DNA from: Salegentibacter flavus
GTDB lineage: Bacteria; Bacteroidota; Bacteroidia; Flavobacteriales; Flavobacteriaceae
Assembly (NCBI RefSeq): GCF_900115145.1
Contig: NZ_FOVL01000018.1
Coordinates: 1-64,000, forward strand
Length of the DNA: 64,000 bases
Direction: 5' to 3'
A program made the position numbers and the translations under genes. Under the pieces are notes generated by a model that was not told where the DNA came from, ran no database searches, and worked only from the letters and a program-made list of their open reading frames with translations. Below are positions 16,866 to 24,018 of this stretch, in pieces. Positions within the stretch are counted from its first letter, which is position 1, and the number at the start of each line of letters is the position of its first letter.

Positions 16866-17684
16866 ATGAATAAGAGAAACAGAATACTGGTCCTGATAGA
16901 CTTTTCCAGTAATACAGAGAATCTTATAGATTTTGCTTTCAGCATAGCTGAGATTGTCAATGCAAAAGTGATTTTTGTGCATCAGATACCCGGACTGGTA
17001 CCGGCAATGGCTGATGAAGAGAGCAGAAGAGAGATCATAAAAGGGGAGGCTAATGAAGCATATTCAAAACTTCGTAAACTGGCAAAAGACCGAATCTATA
17101 GTGATGACTCCTTTCAGATAAGCGAGAAACCCATCCTTGCTTTTCTCAAAGAACTCTCCTCGCCACAATATTTTGATTGGGTATTCACCGGTTTAAAAGA
17201 AGGTGGAGTTTTAAAACCCCTGTTTATAGGTAGCACTACTCTTTCTGTCATAGACGAATCGGAAATGTTGACGGTCACCGTACCCACAGAAACGAAGATG
17301 AATCTCCCCGAAAAACTCCTGGTGGGAGTTCACCCCAACTATGAGTTAAACAGGGAGCACTTGAATTCAGTATTAACGGCACTTGAAAATAATGTAAAGG
17401 AAATTGAATTCTTTACCATTCTAAAAGAAACCGAAGAAGAACAGTCCGCCAGAGAGCATCTTTTAAAATTACAAAGTGAATACAAAAGTTTTAAGTCTGA
17501 AATTCAGATATACAAGGGAAATGATGCTACCTCTGCGTTAAGGGAGAAAATGAAGCAAAGCCATAATTCATTCTTAGTTCTTCAACAGGGTTCCCGCTCC
17601 CTAACCGATAAACTTTTCAGAAAATTCACGATTAATGAACTGGTATACCGGGCGCAAACTCCTTTACTTGTGTTATCAAAATGA
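16866..17684 (+). CDS. universal stress protein (UspA), two-domain form
   Basis: 273 residues from ATG 16866; a GTG at 16845 would add seven poorly fitting residues. Residues 4-145 are the first Usp fold (RILVLIDFSSNTENLIDFAF, KVIFVHQIPG), and 150-273 a second one (KLLVGVHPNYELNREHLNSV, SFLVLQQGSRSL, TPLLVLSK). The ATP-binding G-2x-G-9x-G(S/T) signature is not clearly present in either half, so it is probably a non-ATP-binding Usp. Cytoplasmic. The next gene starts 180 bp on. Confidence 0.88.
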   Translation: MNKRNRILVLIDFSSNTENLIDFAFSIAEIVNAKVIFVHQIPGLVPAMADEESRREIIKGEANEAYSKLRKLAKDRIYSDDSFQISEKPILAFLKELSSPQYFDWVFTGLKEGGVLKPLFIGSTTLSVIDESEMLTVTVPTETKMNLPEKLLVGVHPNYELNREHLNSVLTALENNVKEIEFFTILKETEEEQSAREHLLKLQSEYKSFKSEIQIYKGNDATSALREKMKQSHNSFLVLQQGSRSLTDKLFRKFTINELVYRAQTPLLVLSK

Positions 17685-17863
17685 ACTGGAATACCCAAAC
17701 AATAAATGATGTCCGGCAGTTGATATCTTTTGGAGGTAAATATTTTACGCCCACACCAAATGGCAGGCGCACAGTATTATCACGCTTTTCTGGAACCGGA
17801 AACAGGGAGCCGATAAAATATCCTCACAATTTCCTTAAATTTATTCTTCAAAAAAGAACCAAA

Positions 17864-18532
17864 ATGACGCTGCAGGAAACAACCACTCAACTGGAATCTC
17901 TTAGTGATGAAAAGGTCTTTACCCGTAACAAGAAGCACGGAGCAGGCGACGATCAATACGGGATCAAACTGGGAGACCTGCGGAAACTGGCAAAAAAGAT
18001 AAAAACAGATCATCGGCTCGCACTACAACTCTGGGACACCAAAATGATGGAGGCCAGACTTCTGGCAATCCTTATTATGAACTCTGAAGACTTATCGGCT
18101 CAGAACCTCGATAAAATGGTGAAGTCCATCCAAACCCCACAGGTTGCCGACTGGTTCAATGCTTATGTATTAAAAAACCACCCAGAAAAGGAGCAGCTTC
18201 GCGAAGAATGGTCGAATGATAAAAATATCTGGGCGGCCCGATCAGGTTGGAGCCTTACCGCCGGGAAAGCAAGCAGAGAACCACAAAACCTCGATCTGGA
18301 TAGGCTTTTAGACCGAATAGAAAAAGACATGCCCACCGCTCCCCCGGAGGTACAATGGACTATGAATACCGCCCTGGCTCAGATAGGCATTAATTCCCCT
18401 GAACACACGAAACGGGCTACCAACATCGGAGAGGAACTTGGAATCTACCGGGATTATCCGGTTTCTAAGGGTTGCACCTCCCCTTTTGCTCCCCTCTGGA
18501 TAAACGAGATGCTCAGCAGAAAGAAGAAATAA
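17864..18532 (+). CDS. DNA alkylation repair protein, AlkD-like HEAT-repeat family
   Basis: 222 residues from ATG 17864. A longer frame from 17681 overlaps the usp stop and encodes an unconserved 61-residue head, so it was rejected. The sequence is all-helical, with NKKHGAGDDQYGIKLGDLRK, LWDTKMMEARLLAIL, ADWFNAYVLKN, WAARSGWSLTAG, VQWTMNTALAQIG and YPVSKGCTSPFAPLWI. These match the AlkD/DUF1061 family, which scans DNA for alkylated bases with HEAT repeats. The DNA-glycosylase residues (W, D, R cluster in WAARSGW) are plausible but not proven. Confidence 0.85.
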   Translation: MTLQETTTQLESLSDEKVFTRNKKHGAGDDQYGIKLGDLRKLAKKIKTDHRLALQLWDTKMMEARLLAILIMNSEDLSAQNLDKMVKSIQTPQVADWFNAYVLKNHPEKEQLREEWSNDKNIWAARSGWSLTAGKASREPQNLDLDRLLDRIEKDMPTAPPEVQWTMNTALAQIGINSPEHTKRATNIGEELGIYRDYPVSKGCTSPFAPLWINEMLSRKKK

Positions 18533-18565
18533 TATTATTCCGGTTAATGTAAAATCTCCTGAATT

Positions 18566-19130
18566 ATGAAAACCCCTTAAGCTTTCAGAAAAAGAAAAAG
18601 ACGAATTCCTAAAAACCCTGAAACAGCGTTTCGAGGCTCACCCCGAGCATCATAAAGGAATTAAGTGGACTTCCGTAGAAAACCGACTTAAAGAAGCTCA
18701 TGGTGAAAAACTTCGTTCATTATACCAGATGGAAAGCACAGGGGGCGAACCCGATGTAGTAGACCAGGACAAGGAAACCCGCGAAATTATATTCTTCGAC
18801 TGTTCAGAACGGAGTCCGAAAGGCAGACGCAGTCTGTGCTACGACCGGGCGGCACTGGAAGCCAGGAAAGCTCATAAACCAAAGAACAGCGCGATGGACC
18901 TGGCCCGGGAAATGGGTGTTGAATTACTTTCAAGATATCAATACCGGCAACTACAACAATTCGGAGATTTTGATACCAAAACCTCCAGCTGGGTACAAAC
19001 CCCTGAAAACATCAGGGAACTGTGTGGAGCCCTTTTCTGTGACAAACGATATGACACCGTTTTCCTTTACCATAGCGGCGCAGCATCCTATTACGCCTCA
19101 AGAGGCTTCAGAGCTTCGCTACAGATTTGA
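18566..19130 (+). pseudogene. DUF4256 family protein with a +1 frameshift near the start
   Basis: The long frame (ATG 18729) starts inside the conserved domain. In the same frame, upstream codons from 18579 read KLSEKEKDEFLKTLKQRFEA then HHKGIKWTSVENRLK, which is the normal DUF4256 N-terminus, but no start codon exists in that frame after a TGA. The ATG at 18566 is out of frame by one base: ATGAAAACCCCTTAA. Deleting one C from CCCC (18573-18576) gives MKTLKLSEKEK and restores a ~188-residue protein of normal family length. The body has STGGEPDVV, FFDCSERSPKGRRSLCYDR and GALFCDKRYDTVFLYHSGA. Function of DUF4256 is unknown. Confidence 0.8.
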
Positions 19131-19236
19131 ATAAGTATAGAGATGAAGGTTTGAGGAATGATTAACAGACAACAAACCCGCAAAAAACCCACAACAGAGA
19201 ACCGATCCCGATTTTTATCGGGACCGGGAACTGAGT

Positions 19237-20811
19237 CTAAAGAATATAATCTGTACTCACAAAGTTGGATTCCTTTCCGGAAACCAGTTCCTGCAGTATC
19301 TTGTTATTGTAGTCATTGTCCTTAGAAGCCACGAAGGTTCTTATAGAGAAAGATCGCAGGGCGTCGTGCACACTCAGGGTGCCCACGGCAGAGTCTTTTC
19401 TTCCGGTGAATGGGAACACATCCGGTCCTCGCTGGCAGGCAGAGTTTAGGTTCACACGACATACCAGATTCACCATAGTATCGATAAGCGGCGCGAGCTG
19501 ATGTACATCTTTTCCGAAGAGGCTCACTTGCTGCCCGTAATTGGAATCGGCTATCTCGTTGAGTAGGTCTTCTATGGAAGTAAAAGATTTTACAGGAATC
19601 ACCGGACCAAACTGTTCTTCCTGGTACACCCTCATCTCCTCGGTCACAGGATAAAGCACAGCAGGGAAGATATAATTGTCGATTATCTTACCTCCTTTTT
19701 CATTCAGGATTTTTGCTCCTTTTTCCTGTGCGTCTTCTATCAATTCGGTGATGTATTTGGGTTTATCCGGTTCAGGCAGGGGCGTAAGCTTTACACCATC
19801 ATCCCAGGGATTTCCAAATTTCAACTGGTCTACCCTTTCAGCAAAACGCTTATTGAATTCCTCCCTGATTTCTTCATGAACATAGATGATCTTCAGAGCC
19901 GTACAACGTTGTCCGTTAAAAGATAAAGTCCCTGACAGGCATTCCTCAATGGTATGATCAAGATCGGCATCGGGCAAAATAATCGCAGGGTTTTTGGCTT
20001 CAAGACCAAGCACGAGTCTCAGGCGATTCTTATGCGGATGTTGGTCCTGCAAGGCAATAGCCGATTTGCTGTTGCCAATTAAAGCCAGCACATCTATTCT
20101 CCCGGTTTTCATAATGGGGGCCGCCACTTCTCTCCCCCGGCCGTAAATGATATTTACCACACCTTTAGGAAAGCTTTCCTGAAAGGCCTTCAGCAAAGGG
20201 GACAATAACAAAACTCCGTGTTTTGCAGGCTTAAAGATCACCGTATTCCCCATTATTAATGCCGGAATAAGCAAAGCGAAGGTTTCATTTAAAGGATAAT
20301 TATAGGGCCCCAGGCACAACACTACTCCCAGCGGTCCGCGCCGGATATGCGCATGCACATTATCCCGTTTCTGAAAATTAGCGCTATCACGGTCCAGCTG
20401 CTTATAATCTTCAATGGTATCGTAAATATATTCCACCGTCCTGTCAAATTCCTTTTCAGAATCGGGCAGAGATTTCCCTATTTCCCACATGAGGAACTTC
20501 ACCACGGTCTCCCGCTCTTTCTGCATAAGTTCCACGAATTTCGTCATACTCTTAACCCGTTCGGCAACTTTCGCGGTAGGCCATTCTCCTTTTCCTTTAT
20601 CGTAGGCATTGCAGGCGTGCTCCAATACCTCCAGGGCAGTAGCCTCATCCATATGCGGCACTGTACCTAACAGGGTTTTGCTGTAGCTTTCAGTAGAAGA
20701 AATAGTAGAATAAACCTCATCTTTTTTTCCATCCCATTTTATTAATTCTCCGTTTGCCAGGTATGTGTCCTGATGGATCGGCTCGACTTGATAAGATTTA
20801 CTGTTACTCAT
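19237..20811 (-). CDS. gapN: NADP-dependent glyceraldehyde-3-phosphate dehydrogenase (non-phosphorylating)
   Basis: 524 residues, aldehyde dehydrogenase superfamily. Catalytic C303 in [11 protein letters not shown], general base E271 in [11 protein letters not shown], oxyanion N171 in GPYNYPLNE, Rossmann signature [17 protein letters not shown] and the C-terminal [19 protein letters not shown] are typical of GapN, which oxidises glyceraldehyde 3-phosphate directly to 3-phosphoglycerate with NADP+. This bypasses GAPDH/PGK and supplies NADPH. Cytoplasmic, monocistronic. A G+C-rich hairpin (CCCGATTTTTATCGGG) lies 20 bp past the stop but lacks a T run. Confidence 0.92.
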   Translation of the reverse strand: MSNSKSYQVEPIHQDTYLANGELIKWDGKKDEVYSTISSTESYSKTLLGTVPHMDEATALEVLEHACNAYDKGKGEWPTAKVAERVKSMTKFVELMQKERETVVKFLMWEIGKSLPDSEKEFDRTVEYIYDTIEDYKQLDRDSANFQKRDNVHAHIRRGPLGVVLCLGPYNYPLNETFALLIPALIMGNTVIFKPAKHGVLLLSPLLKAFQESFPKGVVNIIYGRGREVAAPIMKTGRIDVLALIGNSKSAIALQDQHPHKNRLRLVLGLEAKNPAIILPDADLDHTIEECLSGTLSFNGQRCTALKIIYVHEEIREEFNKRFAERVDQLKFGNPWDDGVKLTPLPEPDKPKYITELIEDAQEKGAKILNEKGGKIIDNYIFPAVLYPVTEEMRVYQEEQFGPVIPVKSFTSIEDLLNEIADSNYGQQVSLFGKDVHQLAPLIDTMVNLVCRVNLNSACQRGPDVFPFTGRKDSAVGTLSVHDALRSFSIRTFVASKDNDYNNKILQELVSGKESNFVSTDYIL

Positions 20812-20992
20812 AATTTAAGTTTTGGTTTTATTAAATAAGAAATTTAAAGCTAAGAAGTTTTAAGCCAATACGAACTAAGTCTCCCAGCTTTCACAAAATT
20901 TTATGACGCAAGAGAAAACAAAAGCAGCATTTCTCAAAGAATAAGCAGGAAATCTTACAAGTCAGATCAATTTGTTTTTTAATAGACAGGAT

Positions 20993-21859
20993 CTACGGAA
21001 TGAGCCAGTAGCCTATCCCCACTGAAAAATAGAAAACATCATCCAAAGTTTCTTCATAAACGAAATCTGGAGTAATGATCTTGCTCTCTCCCTGCGGAAA
21101 TGCCAAATGAGGCCTGAAAGAGAAAATAAACTGATTATGATAGTAATATACAGGAAGACTGAGTTCCACAGAAAGCAAATTAAAATTGGAAGCTTCCTCC
21201 ACCTCTATAGTTTCAACCGGAACCTGCTGCATCGCGTTTTTCCCCTTTCGGTTTCCCAAACGACTGGTTTGGTAATATTCCTGGTAAAAATACTGGGAGC
21301 CAGCATTTAATCTGAAGCTAGGGTTAAGAACGAGCTTGTTTTCAATTAGACTAAGCGTATTATCAAGGATAAGCCCCGCGAAAAAATCGGTTTCCCCATC
21401 TTCCGAAAAATAAGCGCTTCCCGTTACACTTAATTCCAGAAAATTAAAATCATAACCCAACAGGGCCATCAGGTTTCCGGAGGTTTGTGATTGTACGTTG
21501 TAACTCTCTTCGTTAAAGAAGTATTTTGTAGCAGCAATCCCCCCATTAAGCCCATTTGCATCAAAGCGGTACCCGGCACTAAGCAAACCCATATCCACCC
21601 TGTTTTCATCCTTTACGAGATAAGACAAGGAAGCATCGGCATAAAAACCGGAGCGGTGGTAATATCCTAAAGACGGCAACAAATAAGGGGCCGCCACAGA
21701 ATCTCTTCTTCCCATAAAAACTGCATCACTCGAGTAGCTCAAATCTGCAAAAAGAAAAGAAAATCCCTCATCGGTTTTCTCTTCCCTCAGATTTTTATCG
21801 GCCTGGGCCGATAAACCAATTCCCTGAAATATCATTAGGAATAGTAGTAGCCTTTTCAT
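20993..21859 (-). CDS. secreted outer-membrane beta-barrel protein, unknown
   Basis: 288 residues with a cleavable signal peptide (LLLFLMIFQGIGLSAQA). The rest alternates hydrophobic and polar residues with aromatic girdles (YYHRSGFYADASLSYLVKD, NLMALLGYDFNFLELSVTG, FLFADLSYSS) and ends in an aromatic strand (FYFSVGIGYWLIP), as expected for an outer-membrane barrel of 10-12 strands. I do not recognise a named family. It is 50 bp from the DUF6799 gene in the same direction, so the two may be co-transcribed. Confidence 0.75.
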   Translation of the reverse strand: MKRLLLFLMIFQGIGLSAQADKNLREEKTDEGFSFLFADLSYSSDAVFMGRRDSVAAPYLLPSLGYYHRSGFYADASLSYLVKDENRVDMGLLSAGYRFDANGLNGGIAATKYFFNEESYNVQSQTSGNLMALLGYDFNFLELSVTGSAYFSEDGETDFFAGLILDNTLSLIENKLVLNPSFRLNAGSQYFYQEYYQTSRLGNRKGKNAMQQVPVETIEVEEASNFNLLSVELSLPVYYYHNQFIFSFRPHLAFPQGESKIITPDFVYEETLDDVFYFSVGIGYWLIP

Positions 21860-21910
21860 AATTAAGATTTAAAGAAAGCCGGTAACCAAAACTGATTGCC
21901 GGCTTACTGG

Positions 21911-22594
21911 TTAGTTGTTTTTCCCCTTCTTAGGGTTCTTCTGAACCTGTTTCTGAACGTTTTTTGGAATGTTTTTTTGCATTTTCTTCTGCATCATATT
22001 CTTTTGCATCATGTTTTTACGAAGCTGATACATATTGGTGAGTTTTTCCCCATCCATATTCAAACATTCGCCATCCTGAAGACGCATCTGTTGTTGATTG
22101 CGAACCTGGTAAGTTCCATCAGGCCTAACAGAAATACCATCTCCCACGTTAAGCTGATTCTGTACACGGTTTTGCGACTGATTTCTTATCTGGTACATAT
22201 CACCATCTATACGGGAATATTGCACACGATTTTGATTGCGCTCCTGAATCTGGGCTTCAGACAAGCCTTTGTTCTCTTGTTGAACCTTGAACCGGTACTG
22301 ATATTCGCTGTTATACTTTACTCCGTCCATATCGAGGCATTCGCCGTTTTTAAGCCGGAGTCTTCTCCCATCGCGGGTTACATAAGCGCCATTCGGACTT
22401 AAAACTGTTCCATCGTTCAGGGTTATTTTGTCCTGTAGCTGCTGTTGGTCCTGATCTCTTATCTGTAAAAGATCTCCATCTACCATCATTAATCGTGTTT
22501 GATCACGATCCTGATCTCTGTCTTGATCCCTGTCCTGCGCAATCCCTGTCTGGATGCCTAAGAACAGAAAAGCCAATAAAAATAATATTCTCAT
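21911..22594 (-). CDS. secreted protein with two DUF6799 repeats
   Basis: 227 residues. Signal peptide (LLFLAFLFLGIQTGIA), then an acidic/basic tandem of DRDQ, then two DUF6799-like units. Unit 1 (~35-97): MVDGDLLQIRDQD, TLNDGTVLSPNGAYV, LRLKNGECLDMDG. Unit 2 (~128-186): RIDGDMYQIRNQS, VGDGISVRPDGTYQV, MRLQDGECLNMDG. A basic Met/Lys/Gln/Asn-rich tail (MMQKNMMQKKMQKN...) is unusual and may bind polyanions or the cell surface. Family function unknown. The gene sits upstream of the barrel protein. Confidence 0.8.
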   Translation of the reverse strand: MRILFLLAFLFLGIQTGIAQDRDQDRDQDRDQTRLMMVDGDLLQIRDQDQQQLQDKITLNDGTVLSPNGAYVTRDGRRLRLKNGECLDMDGVKYNSEYQYRFKVQQENKGLSEAQIQERNQNRVQYSRIDGDMYQIRNQSQNRVQNQLNVGDGISVRPDGTYQVRNQQQMRLQDGECLNMDGEKLTNMYQLRKNMMQKNMMQKKMQKNIPKNVQKQVQKNPKKGKNN

Positions 22595-22756
22595 TGTGTG
22601 TATTTTAAGTTAATATCTCTAATAAACTTAGCATATAAAAGCACCAAAAAGAATGATATTTCTCAGGAAAAAAAGTTTCGAGAAACTATTTTTTCAGACT
22701 ACATTTTATACTAAAAATTTAACGCCTGAAGCCACTGCCGGATCTTCATAATTTCA

Positions 22757-22793
22757 TAATTTTGGAATATATCCAAATTAATGGATTTAATCC
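22757..22793 (+). promoter_or_regulatory. promoter with overlapping palindromic operators of the dinB-dnaE operon
   Basis: TAATTTTG (22757-22764) fits the Bacteroidota -7 element. The 17-bp palindrome TTTGGAATATATCCAAA (22761-22777) overlaps its last bases, and a second palindrome GGATTTAATCC (22783-22793) with the same GGA/TCC half-sites follows, 7 bp before the ATG at 22801. A repressor bound there would block RNA polymerase. An SOS-type (LexA-like) control is the natural inference for this polymerase pair, but no regulator gene is in the window. Confidence 0.6.
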
Positions 22794-22800
22794 TTCTAAA

Positions 22801-24018
22801 ATGAATACAAAATCTATCATACACCTCGATCTGGACACATTTTTTGTGTCTGTAGAGCGTTTGCTTAACAGCGAATTAAATAACCGACCGCTTATCGTAG
22901 GAGGGATGGGAGACCGCGGGGTAGTTGCCGCCTCGAGTTACGAGACACGTAAATTCGGGGTTTTCTCCGGAATGTCTATGAAAGTAGCCCGGCAACTCTG
23001 CCCCCAGGCCATCGTGATCAGGGGAAATGCCAGCACCTACACCTACCACTCCAATGTAGTGACCGAGATCATTAAACACCAGGTCCCCTCTTTTGAAAAA
23101 GCCAGTGTAGATGAATTCTATGCCGATCTCACCGGAATGGATAAGTTCTTCGGAATAGAAAAATTTGCCAAAGAACTTCGCCAAAATATTATAAAGGAAA
23201 GCGGCCTCCCTATCTCATTTGGTTTATCCCAGAACAAGATCGTCTCCAAGATCGCCACCGGTGAGGCAAAACCCAATGCCGAAAGCATAGTAGCCCGGGG
23301 CAACGAACGGAATTTCCTGGCGCCTCTTGACGTAAACAAGATCCCTATGATAGGTAACAAAACCTATCAAACCCTGATGAATCTGGGCATTTATAAAATT
23401 GAAACCATCCAGCAAATGCCCGTGGAAATGCTGGAAAGCGTGCTGGGCAAGAACGGCCGCACGATATGGAAAAGAGCCCATGGCATAGACAATCCTCCTA
23501 TCATCCCTTTTCACGAAAGAAAATCGATCTCTACCGAGCGTACTTTTGGCCGGGACACTATAGATATGATAAGGCTACATGCCACCCTGGTAGCGATGAC
23601 GGAAAGCCTCGCCTACCAGCTTAGGAAAGGAAATAAACTTACCAGCCAGGTAAGTGTAAAGATCAGGTATTCCGATTTTCAAACGCAAAGCAAACAGGTC
23701 AAGATTCCTTACACCAGCGCCGACCATATCCTCATCCCAAAAATAGAGCAGCTATTCAAACAGCTTTACTACCGGCGACTGCTGATAAGGCTGATAGGCG
23801 TGAAATTCAGCGGGATCGTAGGCGGAAATTACCAGATCAATCTCTTCGATGATTCTGAAGAAATGCTGAACCTATACAATTCCATAGACCACATTCGCAA
23901 TAAGTTTGGAGAACACAGCGTGATGCGGGCCGTTACTTTAGGCACCAAAACCATCGGCAGGATGGGCAATCCTTTTGATGGAGCGCCGCCGATAGTCCTG
24001 GCACATAGAAAACAATAA
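22801..24018 (+). CDS. dinB: DNA polymerase IV (Y-family translesion polymerase)
   Basis: 405 residues from ATG 22801; an upstream in-frame ATG at 22762 lies in the operator and was rejected. Y-family motifs: IIHLDLDTFFVSVE (metal ligands D10), AASSYETRKFGVFSGM, SVDEFYADLTG (catalytic D-E), GLSQNKIVSKIAT, then helix-hairpin-helix IPMIGNKTYQTLMNLG and a little-finger domain with ISTERTFGRD. Usual length for DinB is about 350-410. The stop overlaps the next ATG (TAATG), so the polymerase pair is translationally coupled, as in ImuB-DnaE2-like mutagenesis cassettes. Confidence 0.93.
   Translation: MNTKSIIHLDLDTFFVSVERLLNSELNNRPLIVGGMGDRGVVAASSYETRKFGVFSGMSMKVARQLCPQAIVIRGNASTYTYHSNVVTEIIKHQVPSFEKASVDEFYADLTGMDKFFGIEKFAKELRQNIIKESGLPISFGLSQNKIVSKIATGEAKPNAESIVARGNERNFLAPLDVNKIPMIGNKTYQTLMNLGIYKIETIQQMPVEMLESVLGKNGRTIWKRAHGIDNPPIIPFHERKSISTERTFGRDTIDMIRLHATLVAMTESLAYQLRKGNKLTSQVSVKIRYSDFQTQSKQVKIPYTSADHILIPKIEQLFKQLYYRRLLIRLIGVKFSGIVGGNYQINLFDDSEEMLNLYNSIDHIRNKFGEHSVMRAVTLGTKTIGRMGNPFDGAPPIVLAHRKQ

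Noticed and set aside
17681-17863. N-terminal extension of the AlkD-like gene to an ATG overlapping the usp stop
   Set aside because: The 61 added residues do not resemble the HEAT-repeat family and the internal ATG at 17864 fits the family start.
19201-19220. Hairpin CCCGATTTTTATCGGG considered as gapN terminator
   Set aside because: No T run on either strand after the stem; left as an unassigned hairpin.
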